64,000 nt of DNA, taken from the NCBI RefSeq assembly GCF_024749285.1, contig NZ_CP087196.1, positions 1,798,001 through 1,862,000 of the forward strand, written 5' to 3'. Below, one piece after another: positions 1-9,504 of the stretch. Source of the DNA: Pseudomonas sp. B21-015. Lineage in GTDB: Bacteria; Pseudomonadota; Gammaproteobacteria; Pseudomonadales; Pseudomonadaceae. The position numbers were made by a program, and so were the translations under genes. The notes beneath the pieces were generated by a model. The model saw only the letters and a program-made list of their open reading frames with translations. It was not told the origin of the DNA and did no database searches. The number at the start of each line of letters is the position of its first letter. Position 1 is the stretch's first letter.

Positions 1-186
1 TAGGCGTCCGGCCGTGAGGCGGGAAGTGCTGTAGGACCTGTTGCGGCTGCCGAGGGTAGCGTTGAAGGGTGTTGTGGGCGTGTCGTGTATGTATCGGGCT
101 CGACACAATTGGTGAAAGGACTAGTCTTGGCTGAGCCGACTCGACGATTTACCGATCATCGGGTCCCGCAGCGTCGCTGGTTCCGC

Positions 187-192
187 TACAAT
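187..192 (+). promoter_or_regulatory. putative pyrF -10 element
   Basis: TACAAT followed by a GCGCGCC discriminator lies 34 bases before the chosen pyrF start. No good -35 hexamer is visible 16-18 bases upstream, so this is only a suggestion. It does argue against starting translation at the in-frame ATG at 191, which overlaps this box. Bases 1-186 show no recognisable gene. Confidence 0.35.
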
Positions 193-226
193 GCGCGCCG
201 ATTTCGACTTGCCTGAGAGCCCACTC

Positions 227-925
227 ATGTCCGCCTGCCAGACGCCTATTATCGTCGCCCTGGATTTCCCCTCCCGTGACGCCGCACTGAAGCTGGCCGA
301 TCAACTGGACCCGAAGCTGTGCCGGGTCAAAGTCGGTAAAGAACTGTTCACCAGTTGCGCTTCGGAAATCGTCGGCACCTTGCGCGACAAGGGTTTCGAA
401 GTGTTCCTGGACCTCAAGTTCCACGACATCCCGAACACCACCGCCATGGCCGTCAAGGCCTCCGCGGAAATGGGCGTGTGGATGGTCAACGTGCACTGCT
501 CCGGCGGCCTGCGCATGATGGCTGCGTGCCGCGAGGTGCTCGATCAGCGCACCGGCCCGAAACCGCTGTTGATCGGCGTGACCGTGCTGACCAGTATGGA
601 ACGTGAGGATCTGGCGGGTATCGGCCTGGACATCGAGCCGCAGGAGCAGGTGCTGCGCCTGGCCGCGTTGGCAGAAAAAGCCGGGATGGACGGTCTGGTC
701 TGCTCGGCCCTCGAAGCCCAGGCCTTGAAAGCCGCTCACCCGTCGCTGCAACTGGTGACCCCGGGGATTCGCCCGGCGGGCAGTGCTCAGGACGATCAGC
801 GCCGCATCCTGACCCCGCGTCAGGCGCTGGATGCCGGTTCCGACTACCTGGTGATCGGTCGTCCGATCAGCCAGGCGGCGGATCCGGCGAAGGCGTTGGC
901 CGCCGTCGTCGCAGAACTCGCTTAA
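227..925 (+). CDS. pyrF: orotidine 5'-phosphate decarboxylase
   Basis: This 232-residue protein decarboxylates OMP to UMP, the last step of de novo pyrimidine synthesis, in the cytoplasm. The TIM-barrel signatures are visible: IIVALDFPS at the N-terminus, KVGKELFT, the catalytic [12 protein letters not shown] motif (Lys/Asp charge network) near residues 58-69, and the phosphate-gripper PGIRPAG followed by DYLVIGRPI near the C-terminus. Length matches bacterial PyrF. I start at ATG 227 (MSACQTPII) because the upstream in-frame ATG at 191 falls inside a likely -10 box and would add a non-conserved tail. The gene is monocistronic here and faces curA across a REP inverted repeat that probably ends both transcripts. 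Confidence 0.96.
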   Translation: MSACQTPIIVALDFPSRDAALKLADQLDPKLCRVKVGKELFTSCASEIVGTLRDKGFEVFLDLKFHDIPNTTAMAVKASAEMGVWMVNVHCSGGLRMMAACREVLDQRTGPKPLLIGVTVLTSMEREDLAGIGLDIEPQEQVLRLAALAEKAGMDGLVCSALEAQALKAAHPSLQLVTPGIRPAGSAQDDQRRILTPRQALDAGSDYLVIGRPISQAADPAKALAAVVAELA

Positions 926-936
926 ACGCCACTAAA

Positions 937-1029
937 CCTGTGGGAGCGGGCTTGCCCGCGATAGCGGTGTATCAGAAACATTAATGTTGACTGACACGCC
1001 CCTATCGCGGGCAAGCCCGCTCCCACAGG
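937..1029. repeat. REPIN (paired REP inverted repeat)
   Basis: Two perfectly complementary 28-base arms (937-964 and 1002-1029) contain the Pseudomonas REP core GTGGGAGCGGGCTTGC and flank a 37-base loop. This is the classic doublet arrangement. It lies between the convergent pyrF and curA genes, where such hairpins can act as transcription barriers. Confidence 0.9.
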
Positions 1030-1055
1030 GTTTTGTGGTTTTTTCAGATATCGGG

Positions 1056-2060
1056 TTAAACCTTCAACACCAACTTCCCGAAATTCTCGCCGCTGAACAA
1101 CTTCATCAGCGTCTCCGGGAAGGTTTCCAGCCCTTCGACGATGTCTTCCTTGCTCTTGAGCTGCCCCTTGGCCATCCAGCCGGCCATTTCCTGCCCGGCA
1201 GCGGCGAACTGCGCGGCGTAATCCATCACCACGAAACCTTCCATCCGCGCGCGGTTGACCAGCAACGCCAGGTAGTTGGCCGGGCCTTTGACCGCTTCCT
1301 TGTTGTTGTACTGGCTGATGGCGCCGCAAATCACTACCCGCGCCTTCAGGTTCAGACGGCTCAGCACGGCATCGAGAATATCGCCGCCGACGTTATCGAA
1401 ATACACATCGACGCCTTTCGGGCACTCACGCTTGAGGCCGGCGTGTACGTCTTCGTTTTTGTAGTCGATGGCACCGTCAAAACCCAGCTCATCGATCAGG
1501 AACTTGCATTTGTCCGCGCCGCCGGCAATGCCGACCACCCGACAGCCTTTGATCTTGGCGATCTGCCCGGCGATGCTGCCCACCGCACCGGCCGCGCCCG
1601 ACAGCACGACGGTGTCGCCGGCCTTTGGCGCACCGACATCGAGCAGGGCGAAGTAGGCGGTCATCCCGGTCATGCCGAGCGCGGATAAATAGCGCGGCAG
1701 CGGTGCCAGTTTCGGATCGACCTTGTAGAAACCTCGTGGCTCGCCGAGGAAGTAATCCTGCACACCCAAGGCACCGTTGACGTAGTCACCCACTGCAAAG
1801 CCCGGATTGTTCGAGGCGATGACTTTGCCGACACCCAATGCACGCATGACTTCGCCAATGCCGACTGGCGGGATGTAGGACTTGCCCTCGTTCATCCAGC
1901 CACGCATGGCCGGGTCCAGGGACAGGTATTCGTTCTTGACCAGGATCTGACCCGCCGCCGGTTCGCCGACCGGTACTTCTTGATAGGTGAATGTCTCACG
2001 GGTAGCCGCTCCCACGGGACGTTTGGCGAGCAGGAACTGGCGATTGGTCTGGGTAGTCAT
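1056..2060 (-). CDS. curA: NADP-dependent MDR oxidoreductase (CurA-like)
   Basis: A 334-residue zinc-independent medium-chain reductase of the leukotriene B4 12-hydroxydehydrogenase / curcumin reductase type, expected to reduce the C=C bond of enones with NADPH. Visible features are the opening NRQFLLAKRPVG, DPAMRGWM near residue 50, GMTGMTAYFALLDVG, and the nucleotide-binding VLSGAAGAVGSIAGQIAK (about residues 149-166), then YFDNVGGDILDAVL. Length fits the family. The start MTTQTNRQ at 2060 is preferred over an ATG nine bases upstream. The physiological substrate cannot be told from sequence. It is divergent from the SDR gene at 2297, and the region between them holds two dyads. Confidence 0.85.
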   Translation of the reverse strand: MTTQTNRQFLLAKRPVGAATRETFTYQEVPVGEPAAGQILVKNEYLSLDPAMRGWMNEGKSYIPPVGIGEVMRALGVGKVIASNNPGFAVGDYVNGALGVQDYFLGEPRGFYKVDPKLAPLPRYLSALGMTGMTAYFALLDVGAPKAGDTVVLSGAAGAVGSIAGQIAKIKGCRVVGIAGGADKCKFLIDELGFDGAIDYKNEDVHAGLKRECPKGVDVYFDNVGGDILDAVLSRLNLKARVVICGAISQYNNKEAVKGPANYLALLVNRARMEGFVVMDYAAQFAAAGQEMAGWMAKGQLKSKEDIVEGLETFPETLMKLFSGENFGKLVLKV

Positions 2061-2153
2061 GACAGGCACTCAAGATGAATGAAGTCTTGTTGATAGACCT
2101 TCATGGGCGATGTCGCAAGGTTGGCTGACGCTGCGAATGCACATCGATCCAGT

Positions 2154-2187
2154 GCAGTGATAGTCAGGTCGCCCGTTCTATCACTGC
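2154..2187. promoter_or_regulatory. perfect 10-bp inverted repeat, candidate operator
   Basis: GCAGTGATAG (2154-2163) and its exact complement CTATCACTGC (2178-2187) are separated by 14 bases in the divergent curA/SDR intergenic region. No T-run follows, so it is unlikely to be a terminator. A looser dyad (2079-2087 with 2095-2104) sits next to curA. Regulator unknown. Confidence 0.4.
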
Positions 2188-2296
2188 GACTCATGGGGGC
2201 CCAACCGGCCTTTTGATAGTGCTGCCGTGCGACACGCCCCTGTGACTAGACTGGGCACACGCGATCCCCCGCATTCTTGCCTTCGAGGACATAACA

Positions 2297-3058
2297 ATGA
2301 GCATGACGTTTTCCGGCCAGGTCGCCGTTGTGACGGGCGCGGCCAATGGTATTGGCCGCGCGACCGCTTTGGCGTTTGCCGCCGAAGGTTTGAAAGTGGT
2401 GGTGGCCGATCTGGACGCAGCCGGAGGTGAAGGCACTGTGGCGCTGATTCGCACCGCTGGCGGTGAAGCGACCTTCGTGCGCTGCAACGTCACTGTGGAA
2501 AGCGATGTAAAAAATCTGATGGACGAGGTGGTGAATACCTACGGCCGTCTCGATTATGCCTTCAACAATGCCGGCATCGAAATTGAGAAAGGCAAACTGG
2601 CCGAGGGTACGGTCGATGAGTTCGACGCGATCATGGGTGTCAACGTCAAAGGCGTCTGGTTGTGCATGAAGTATCAGTTGCCGTTGCTGCTGGCCCAGGG
2701 CGGTGGCGCGATCGTCAACACCGCTTCGGTCGCCGGCCTGGGGGCTGCGCCAAAGATGAGCATCTACGCCGCCTCGAAACACGCGGTGATCGGCCTGACC
2801 AAGTCGGCGGCCATTGAATACGCCAAGAAAAAGATTCGTGTGAATGCGGTGTGCCCGGCGGTGATCGACACCGACATGTTCCGTCGTGCCTATGAGGCGG
2901 ACCCGAAGAAAGGCGAATTCGCCAATGCCATGCACCCGGTCGGGCGCATCGGCAAGGTCGAAGAAATTGCCAGCGCGGTGCTGTACCTGTGCAGCGACGG
3001 CGCGGCGTTCACCACCGGTCATTCGCTGGCGGTGGATGGGGGTGTTACCGCGTTTTAA
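2297..3058 (+). CDS. short-chain dehydrogenase/reductase
   Basis: A 253-residue classical SDR that should oxidise or reduce an alcohol/ketone pair with NAD(P). It shows the cofactor motif TGAANGIG (residues 12-19), the adenine-pocket residues VVADLDAAG, the NNAG motif, the catalytic Ser in NTASVAG, and the active-site YAASK. The C-terminal FTTGHSLAVDGGV tail is also typical. The Asp after the second beta strand (VADLD) favours NAD over NADP. A GAGGA ribosome-binding site lies just upstream of the ATG. It is divergently transcribed from curA, and the two may answer to the same signal. Substrate unknown. Confidence 0.85.
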   Translation: MSMTFSGQVAVVTGAANGIGRATALAFAAEGLKVVVADLDAAGGEGTVALIRTAGGEATFVRCNVTVESDVKNLMDEVVNTYGRLDYAFNNAGIEIEKGKLAEGTVDEFDAIMGVNVKGVWLCMKYQLPLLLAQGGGAIVNTASVAGLGAAPKMSIYAASKHAVIGLTKSAAIEYAKKKIRVNAVCPAVIDTDMFRRAYEADPKKGEFANAMHPVGRIGKVEEIASAVLYLCSDGAAFTTGHSLAVDGGVTAF

Positions 3059-3104
3059 TGTTTTAGGTCGCGATGCCGGGACCCTGCCTCTTCAGGCATA
3101 TCTA

Positions 3105-3204
3105 CCTTTGTGGCGAGCGAGCTTGCTCGTGCTGGGCTGCGCAGCAGCCCCAAAGTTCTATGAGTGCTGCGCACTCAAGCGCGAGCAAGCTCCCTCGCCA
3201 CAGG
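3105..3204. repeat. REP-like inverted repeat
   Basis: The outer arms read CCTTTGTGGCGAGCGAGCTT and its near complement ending CCCTCGCCACAGG. They enclose a second, GC-rich inner dyad. This is a variant REP subtype (GTGGCGAG... rather than GTGGGAGC...), lying between the SDR gene and the next gene. Confidence 0.75.
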
Positions 3205-3342
3205 GGCATCGGTTCCCTGAAGACGCCGGGCAATGTGTTTCAAATGGTTAGAACCGACGGTTTTGGCGGTTTTGTCGCACATCCCCTCGAGCACTCCTGT
3301 GATTAACTGTTTCCCGCAAAACAGACAGGAGTTTGCTTGCTC

Positions 3343-4733
3343 ATGGAGTTGAGAATCGATCGACAGGCATTGGTGCCGGTCGTGCAGCAAATCGTCGACG
3401 CGTTGGCCGACTGGCTCCGTTGTGACGAGGTGCCGCCGGGGACGCGTTTGCCGTCCGTTCGGCAAATCGCGCGGATCAATCTGCTTAGCCAATCCAGTGT
3501 CATCGAGGCTTGCGAACGGCTGGTGGCGCAAGGGGTGCTGGCGACGCGCAATGGGGCGGGTTTCTTTGTCGCGACAACGGCGCTGGCTGATCAGGGGCAA
3601 CGGGATTTTCCCTGGTTCGAGGGGGCTGAGGAGAATCAGAGCGGCCACGTGGGCAACTGAAGCTGGGCTGCGGCGGCTTACCCGAAAGCTGGCGCGAAAC
3701 TGACGACCTGAGCTATGCCATGCGCCAGGTCAGCCGCACCGACATGGCCGGACTGTTCAACTACAGCACGCCACTGGGCCTGCTTGCCCTGCGTCAGCAG
3801 ATCCTCAAACGGTTGAAACAGCTGAATATCGCGGTGGACGAAAGTCGAATCCTGACCACGGCGGGAGCCACTCATGGGCTCGACCTGATCGTGCGCACTT
3901 TGTTTAACCCGGGCGATTGTGTGGTGGTAGAGAGCCCCGGTTATTCGATGCTGTTCGATCTGCTCAGGCTGCACGGGGTCAGCATGATCGAGGTGCCACG
4001 AACGCCTCACGGACCCGACACCGAAGCACTCCAGACACTGTTGTTGAAGTACAAACCCCGTGGCTTGTTCATCAACAGCTTTTATCACAACCCCACCGGC
4101 AGCTGTTTGACCTTGGGCGTGGCTCAGCAGGTTCTGCAACTGGCCAGAAAACATGGCGTGCTGGTGATCGAAGACGATGTCTATGCCGATTTGCACAGCG
4201 GCCCCGGTACGCGTCTCGCGGCATTGGGCATCGATGACAACGTGATCTATGTCGGCAGCTACTCCAAAACCCTCAGCAGTTCGTTGCGGGTCGGCTTTGT
4301 CGTGGCGGGTGCCGATGTCATATCGCGTCTGGCCAAGGTCAAGATGATCAGCAGCATGGGCGCTTCACGGTTTTGCGAATCGGTGCTGGCGCGTCTGTTG
4401 GCCAGCGGCGCCTATCGCAAACTGGTGCAGCGCCAGCGCCAGCGTTTGAGTACCGACAGAGAGGCGGCCTTGCAAGTGCTCGAGGACGCGGGCTGGGAGG
4501 TCTTCGGCAAACCTGTGGGTGGCCTGTTCATCTGGGCGCGATCGCGCAAGTCCGATCACACTCAGGTGCGGACACAGGCGCGGCGTTTCGGTGTCCTGCT
4601 GTCTTGCCCGACGGCATTCAGCCCCACCGGTGAAACCCATGACTGGCAGCGCATCAACGTTGCCTATGCTTGTGATCCTCGCGCCCGGGCATTTTTTCAG
4701 GCCACCGCTCGGGATCGACCTCAAACATTCTGA
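3343..4733 (+). pseudogene. frameshifted MocR/GntR-type PLP-dependent regulator
   Basis: This locus encodes a GntR winged-helix domain fused to a class-I aminotransferase domain, a MocR-type PLP-responsive regulator. The first frame runs from 3343 to a TGA at 3658-3660 and contains VVQQIVDALADW and PSVRQIARINLLSQSSVIEACERLVAQGVLATR. The second frame picks up directly at CTG 3657 (LKLGCGGLPESW) and runs to 4733, with GDCVVVESPGYSMLFDLLR, NSFYHNPTGSCL, the EDDVYADLH turn and the PLP-lysine motif GSYSKTLSSSLRVGF. The frames overlap by one base at GGCAACTGAAG, which becomes continuous if one C is restored (AACCTGAAG). Domain content on both sides is intact, so this is either a recent -1 mutation or a sequencing error. 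Start could also be TTG 3337. Confidence 0.82.
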
Positions 4734-4841
4734 AAACGACGCGGGCGTAGCTTTTTGCCATTATTCCGACGCCAGAGACTTGTGTTGGCACAAGCCCATT
4801 GCGAATCTGCATCAACAGACAATGGCAGGGGACTAAGTGCA

Positions 4842-6806
4842 ATGATTTCGGCCGTGCAAGGACGTTTTGCCAACCTCGGTATGGCGAAAAAACTGGGTGT
4901 CGGGTTTGTACTGGTGCTGCTGTTGACCGCCCTGGTGGCGGCCATTGGCGTATGGTCCCTGCAAACCATCAGTCATCGCTTCGACGGGCTCAAGCAGATG
5001 TCGTCGCTCAACAGCGGTTTGCTCAAGGTGCGCTTGCTGGAGCAGGACTACGCTTTGCGCGGTGACCCGAAAACCGCGGATGCCCTGCACGCGGGGGTGG
5101 ACGCGCTGATCGCTCTGGCGACCGAGCTCCAGGCTCAGTCCTCCGCCAACGTGCCGGTCATGAATGACGTCGAACAGTCTCTGGGAGCCTATCGCAAGGC
5201 TTTTGACGAGTTCGTCTCGCTGAGCCAGGCCAAGGACCTGGCGCTGGAAATGGCCAGTTGGTCGGTGTCCAGCGTGGCCAATAATCTGGATGTGCTGCAG
5301 GCCGGGCTTGCCGACGATGGCGCCTATGCCTTGAAGGAGTCCGAGGGCAAGGACGGCGGGCAATTCATCGAACAGGCGAATCAGGTCAGCCAGGTCTCGC
5401 GGCTGATGTTGCAGGCCATGAACGAAGCGCGGGTACGCCTGGACCAGAGCCGCAAGGGCGACGACAGCGCCGGGCAGGGCAAGATCGAGCAGGCCGACCA
5501 GGCGTTGACCCAGGCCGAGCAGCTGAAAACCACGGTCAAGGATGAGGGTTACCAGACAGTCCTCAATGAAGTGTCCGGGCACATTGCCAGTTTCAGTGAA
5601 AAACTCGCCGAGTACACCGGCCTGTTGGCGCAGGAAAAGACCGTCTCCGAACAACTCCACCAGCGCGCCGCCCATGTGGTGGAGCGGGTGGATCAGGCCT
5701 ACGTTGCCGAAGACCGGTCGATGCAGGCAGAGCTGAAAAAGAACTCGCTGTTGATCATTGGCTCTTCGGCACTGGCCTTGCTGGTCGGGCTGATTGCCGC
5801 GTGGGTGATTACCCGGTTGATCGTCGCACCGCTGCGCAGTGTGATCCGGGTCGCTCAGCAGATCGCCGCGGGCGATTTGAGCGCGACGATTGAAGTGACC
5901 CGTCGGGACGAGATCGGCCAGTTGATGCAAGCCATGCAGCAAATGGGCGCGGGCCTGAGCAGCATCGTCAGTGGTTTGCAGGCGGGTATCGAACAGCTGG
6001 CAAGCTCTGCTCAATCGCTGTCGGCGGTCACCGAGCAGACCAACCTTGAAGTCAGCAGCCAGAAGGAAGAAACCGAGCAGGTCGCCACCGCGATGAACCA
6101 GATGACGGCCACGGTGCATGACGTTGCACGCAACGCGGAGGAGGCCGCCCAGGCGGCGCAGACCGCCGACGGCAAGGTGGAAAGCGGTCAGCAGGTGGTG
6201 CGTCAGAGCATGGCGCGGATCGAACAGCTGGCGGATTCGGCGACGTCGGCCAGCTCCAGCATCGAAAGCCTCAGTGCGGAAATCCAGAACATCGGCACGG
6301 TGCTCAGCGTGATCAAAAGCGTGGCCGAGCAGACCAACCTGTTGGCGCTCAATGCGGCCATCGAGGCGGCGCGGGCCGGTGAGCAGGGCAGGGGCTTTGC
6401 GGTGGTGGCGGATGAGGTCAGGGCACTGGCCAAGCGAACTCAGCAATCGACAGAGGAAATCGAACGGCTGGTCAGCGCCTTGCGCTCGGCGGCGCAGTCG
6501 TCGGTGCAGCAGATTCAGAGCAGTGGCGAGTTGGTGAAGATGGCGGTGAGCGATGCGTTGCAGACCGAGAGTGCGTTGGGGAGCATTGCGGCGGCGGTGT
6601 CGTTGATTCAGCAGATGAACCAGCAGATTGCGGCGGCGGCCGAGGAGCAGAGTTCGGTGGCCGAGGAGATCAATCGCAGTGTCACCAGTATTCGGGCCAG
6701 CGCGGATCAGTCTTCGTTGGCGATGCAGGGGAATGCGGCTTCCAGTAATGAGCTGGCGCAGTTGGGGGTTGAGTTGAAGGGGATGGTGGGGCATTTCAGG
6801 CTGTAG
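4842..6806 (+). CDS. methyl-accepting chemotaxis protein
   Basis: A 654-residue transmembrane chemoreceptor. A first membrane segment (about residues 17-40, [20 protein letters not shown]) is followed by a long helical periplasmic sensor with [15 protein letters not shown] and TELKK-type heptads, resembling the helical-bimodular/HBM-like class. TM2 lies near 301-323, a HAMP domain near 324-376 ([17 protein letters not shown]), and the conserved signalling hairpin near residue 497 ([20 protein letters not shown]). It signals to CheA/CheW in the polar array. I chose ATG 4842 because AGGGGA sits eight bases ahead of it and TM1 then falls close to the N-terminus. The ligand is not deducible with confidence; HBM receptors of pseudomonads often sense organic acids. 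Confidence 0.9.
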   Translation: MISAVQGRFANLGMAKKLGVGFVLVLLLTALVAAIGVWSLQTISHRFDGLKQMSSLNSGLLKVRLLEQDYALRGDPKTADALHAGVDALIALATELQAQSSANVPVMNDVEQSLGAYRKAFDEFVSLSQAKDLALEMASWSVSSVANNLDVLQAGLADDGAYALKESEGKDGGQFIEQANQVSQVSRLMLQAMNEARVRLDQSRKGDDSAGQGKIEQADQALTQAEQLKTTVKDEGYQTVLNEVSGHIASFSEKLAEYTGLLAQEKTVSEQLHQRAAHVVERVDQAYVAEDRSMQAELKKNSLLIIGSSALALLVGLIAAWVITRLIVAPLRSVIRVAQQIAAGDLSATIEVTRRDEIGQLMQAMQQMGAGLSSIVSGLQAGIEQLASSAQSLSAVTEQTNLEVSSQKEETEQVATAMNQMTATVHDVARNAEEAAQAAQTADGKVESGQQVVRQSMARIEQLADSATSASSSIESLSAEIQNIGTVLSVIKSVAEQTNLLALNAAIEAARAGEQGRGFAVVADEVRALAKRTQQSTEEIERLVSALRSAAQSSVQQIQSSGELVKMAVSDALQTESALGSIAAAVSLIQQMNQQIAAAAEEQSSVAEEINRSVTSIRASADQSSLAMQGNAASSNELAQLGVELKGMVGHFRL

Positions 6807-6925
6807 AAACTGCCGAAGGCTGTGATCTTATGATCCTGGCGGCTGGATGTACTCGCCCGTCCATCAATCCCAACGCAAAAAAAAGCCACCTGATCCGGTT
6901 GATGCCAGTCAGTTAAACGCAATCC

Positions 6926-6956
6926 ATGTGGGAGCGAGCAAGCCCGCTCCCACAGG
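6926..6956. repeat. single REP hairpin
   Basis: GTGGGAGCG and CGCTCCCAC form a short self-complementary hairpin around AGCAAGC. It is a single REP rather than a doublet, between the convergent chemoreceptor and the gene ending at 7016. Confidence 0.75.
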
Positions 6957-7015
6957 TTTCGTTCCTTAACTGACAGACATAAACCTGACCCGGCGGCTTT
7001 TCAGCATTTGCATGA

Positions 7016-7786
7016 TCAGTCGTAGATCACTTTCTTCTTCCAGTCGGCATCAGCTTCAACGTCTTTGAGGCCTTCAGTCAGTTGGTTCACCTCGCCTTCA
7101 ACCGGCGCGATCTTGTCCATGACCTGGGCGTTGGCACGGGCCAGGAGTTTTTCCAGGTATTCGAGTTGTTCGCTGTAAACCTGAGGCTCCGGTTGTTTGC
7201 GCAGGTATTGCGCGCCGCGTTCGAAGGCCAGGCGGGCCTGGCCTGGCTGATTCTGTTGCAGGGCATGCTGGCCGAGGTTGTTGAAGAATTCGATGTGCAG
7301 CAGGACCAGGATGTGGCGCACTTCGCGGATCCAGCGCTTGGCTTCGTTGGGCGGCAGGAAACCGTCCTGTGCGGCGCGGGTGATCTGGCCATGCAGGGCT
7401 TCGAGCAGGAAGCGCACGTCTTTGGCTTTGGCTTCGGTCTGGATCGGTGCCGGCGGGTTGTTGACCGGGATCGATTCGCCCTGGGCGGCCAAGGTACTCA
7501 GTTCGGCAATCCGTGCCTTTAGCGTGGCGCTGGACTTTTCCAGGTTGAACAGGCGCTGGCAGACGTTCAGTTCCAGGCGGGTCAATAGCAGCTTGAGCGC
7601 GGGTGTCATGAACTGACCGGGGAAGGTCTCGGTGATTTCGCCGCAGCGACGCAAGCGGTCGTTGAGTTCAACCTTGGTGCGGGCCTTTTCCAGCTTGTTG
7701 TTTTCCACCACATGGTTCATGTAGCCAATGGCGATCAATAGTGCGATCCCGGCTACGACTAGCAGGGTGATCATGAGTGGTGTCAC
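7016..7786 (-). CDS. conserved membrane-anchored hypothetical protein
   Basis: About 256 residues. One N-terminal membrane helix (MITLLVVAGIALLIAIGYMNHVV) is followed by a long helical cytoplasmic domain with many charged residues, including KLEKARTKVELNDRLRRC, QHALQQNQPGQARLAFERGAQYL (TPR-like) and YLEKLLARANAQVMDK. The GTG at 7786 is preferred because AGAGG lies about eight bases ahead; the ATG at 7774 is the alternative. I recall similar proteins in many pseudomonads without an assigned role. The single TM plus TPR-like helices suggest a scaffold, but this is inference. Confidence 0.7.
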   Translation of the reverse strand: MTPLMITLLVVAGIALLIAIGYMNHVVENNKLEKARTKVELNDRLRRCGEITETFPGQFMTPALKLLLTRLELNVCQRLFNLEKSSATLKARIAELSTLAAQGESIPVNNPPAPIQTEAKAKDVRFLLEALHGQITRAAQDGFLPPNEAKRWIREVRHILVLLHIEFFNNLGQHALQQNQPGQARLAFERGAQYLRKQPEPQVYSEQLEYLEKLLARANAQVMDKIAPVEGEVNQLTEGLKDVEADADWKKKVIYD

Positions 7787-8167
7787 CGGTAAGACCTCTT
7801 TATAGGGTTCGCGTGCGAGTCGAGTGTAGTGGCTTGGCATTTGGGCGCATAGGGCCGCTCGACGAGTGAAACGGCTACAGCTCTGCTTATATCGGCCGCA
7901 ATGCCGCATCTATAAGTAAATAGCGTGCGATGTGCACATTGCCATCATCTCGGCATGGACTATAGCGTCTCGGCGGATGCCAGAATATAGGCGCCAAAGG
8001 TCAGGCGACGGAAAAGCCTGAATCTCTGCCGAAAGCAGGGCGAAGTCATTGATTTAAATAAATTTATATCTGGGGGTTGACGACCCCTCAATCCATCCAT
8101 AGAATGCGCGCCACTTACAGCGTAAAGCACACAGCGAAACGCGGTAGGGAGTGAATGTTGTACGTGT
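7787..8167. other. intergenic region upstream of the tRNA cluster
   Basis: About 380 bases between the membrane-anchored hypothetical gene and the first tRNA. Apart from the tRNA promoter at 8077-8105 and the ribosome-binding site of the leftward gene, I see an AT-rich stretch around 8050-8070 that could act as an UP element. I see no coding signal. Confidence 0.5.
8077..8105 (+). promoter_or_regulatory. sigma-70 promoter of the tRNA cluster
   Basis: TTGACG (8077-8082) and TAGAAT (8100-8105) are separated by exactly 17 bases. They are followed by a GCGCGCC discriminator, as expected for stringently controlled stable-RNA genes. The AT-rich run at 8050-8070 sits where an UP element would be. 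Confidence 0.85.
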
Positions 8168-8243
8168 GTCCCCTTCGTCTAGTGGCCTAGGACACCGCCC
8201 TTTCACGGCGGTAACAGGGGTTCGAGTCCCCTAGGGGACGCCA
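8168..8243 (+). tRNA. tRNA-Glu (TTC), copy 1
   Basis: A 76-base cloverleaf with acceptor arm GTCCCCT pairing with AGGGGAC, anticodon loop CTTTCAC (anticodon TTC), T-loop GGTTCGAGTCC and encoded GCCA end. It is identical to copy 2 at 8426. Confidence 0.97.
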
Positions 8244-8245
8244 AT

Positions 8246-8321
<76 letters not shown>

Positions 8322-8425
8322 ATTTTAAACAGCGTTGCTTTCGGGCAAAGCTGAGTGAAACCAGAACCAAATCTTCGGATGCGGATCTGGGCACCGAAAC
8401 ACACACCATGTGTTCCGGGCAGCGT

Positions 8426-8501
8426 GTCCCCTTCGTCTAGTGGCCTAGGACACCGCCCTTTCACGGCGGTAACAGGGGTTCGAGTCCCCTAGGGGACGCC
8501 A
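8426..8501 (+). tRNA. tRNA-Glu (TTC), copy 2
   Basis: Sequence identical to the tRNA-Glu at 8168. The 104-base spacer before it (8322-8425) is not repeated elsewhere in the cluster. Confidence 0.97.
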
Positions 8502-8504
8502 TTT

Positions 8505-8580
<76 letters not shown>

Positions 8581-8585
8581 AATTC

Positions 8586-8618
8586 AAAAAACGCCGCTCA
8601 TTTGAGCGGCGTTTTTTT
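8586..8618 (+). terminator. intrinsic terminator of the tRNA cluster
   Basis: The stem ACGCCGCTC / GAGCGGCGT is preceded by an A-run and followed by seven T's. The symmetric A/T runs mean it can also serve the leftward araC-type gene ending at 8638. Confidence 0.92.
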
Positions 8619-8637
8619 ATGCGCGTAAAAAATTGCC

Positions 8638-9504
8638 TCAATTCCCAAGGCTCTGCACCAGGCTCTCGAGCACGTCAGCGGTTGTATCCTCCATCGCCGG
8701 TTGCGCGGCTACCGCTCTGAGTTGGCAGGTCAAACGGTATTCGCTGGGCGTGCAGTTGACGAACTGTTTGAAGGCGCGAGCGAAGTAGGAAGGATCCTTG
8801 AAACCGGCCTCATAGCCGATACTGGTAATCGGCATTTGGCTGTTGTCGAGCAGTTGCTTGGCGAAGTTCATGCGCTTGTCCAGGATGTAATCGGTGAAAC
8901 CAACGCCATTGGCTTCCTTGAACAGGCGGCTGAAGCGAAAGGTCGTCATGCCGCAGCGCTTGGCCAAATCCCTCTGATCGATGCTGTCCCGAAAGTGCTG
9001 ATCGATGTACAGCATGATATTGCTCAGCGCCTGGTGTTTTTGGTGCCCCGAGGTCAGGCGGATGCTGTCCGGCAGGGTCGGAGAGTGATCGATCAGCGAT
9101 GTCTGGCCTTGGCCGTTGATGTTTCGGCGCAACTCGCACAGCTGCACCACTGCCGTCAGGTAACGCTTTCTCTCAGTGCCTGAGAGCGGAAGCACCATGT
9201 ATTCCCAGACACTGGAACGCATGGCCCAGACCGCCAATTCTTCGGAGTGCTGCACGGTGAACATGGTGATCGGGATGGTGGGAGTGGTGCGTTTGATCTC
9301 CAGCAACAACCTCAAGCCCGCTGTGTCGGGGCGGTCGAAGTGGATGCAGATCATGTCTGCCTGTTCCCCGTGGGGCAGCACGGAGTTTTTCGTCAATTTG
9401 CAGTCGCAGGTACCCTCGAACTGCGCGATGAGTTCCTTCGTGGAACGATCGTGAGTCAGATCGAACCACAGTAGCGATGGCCTTCTGGTCAAGTTGGACG
9501 TCAT
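8638..9504 (-). CDS. AraC-family regulator with degenerate receiver domain
   Basis: A 288-residue DNA-binding protein. The C-terminal third carries a double helix-turn-helix AraC domain: DQRDLAKRCGMTTFRFSRLFKEANG and ITSIGYEAGFKDPSYFARAFKQFVNCTPSEYR. The N-terminal ~130 residues have the beta/alpha rhythm of a response-regulator receiver (LLWFDLT, DMICIHFD, ITMFTVQHSEELAVWAMR, EYMVLPLSGTE). However, the position of the conserved Lys before Pro reads Leu (LPLS), and the acidic pocket is reduced, so ordinary phosphotransfer is doubtful. It is divergent to flp and is the obvious candidate regulator of the Tad locus, replacing the PprB regulator used in P. aeruginosa. Confidence 0.85.
   Translation of the reverse strand: MTSNLTRRPSLLWFDLTHDRSTKELIAQFEGTCDCKLTKNSVLPHGEQADMICIHFDRPDTAGLRLLLEIKRTTPTIPITMFTVQHSEELAVWAMRSSVWEYMVLPLSGTERKRYLTAVVQLCELRRNINGQGQTSLIDHSPTLPDSIRLTSGHQKHQALSNIMLYIDQHFRDSIDQRDLAKRCGMTTFRFSRLFKEANGVGFTDYILDKRMNFAKQLLDNSQMPITSIGYEAGFKDPSYFARAFKQFVNCTPSEYRLTCQLRAVAAQPAMEDTTADVLESLVQSLGN

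Noticed and set aside
3422..3703. Frame overlapping the MocR frameshift point as a possible separate gene
   Set aside because: Arg/Trp/Gly-rich translation typical of an out-of-frame reading; the two neighbouring frames carry the real protein domains.
4833..6794. A 653-codon minus-strand frame opposite the chemoreceptor
   Set aside because: Leu/Arg/His-rich shadow of a heptad-repeat gene; no coding motif.
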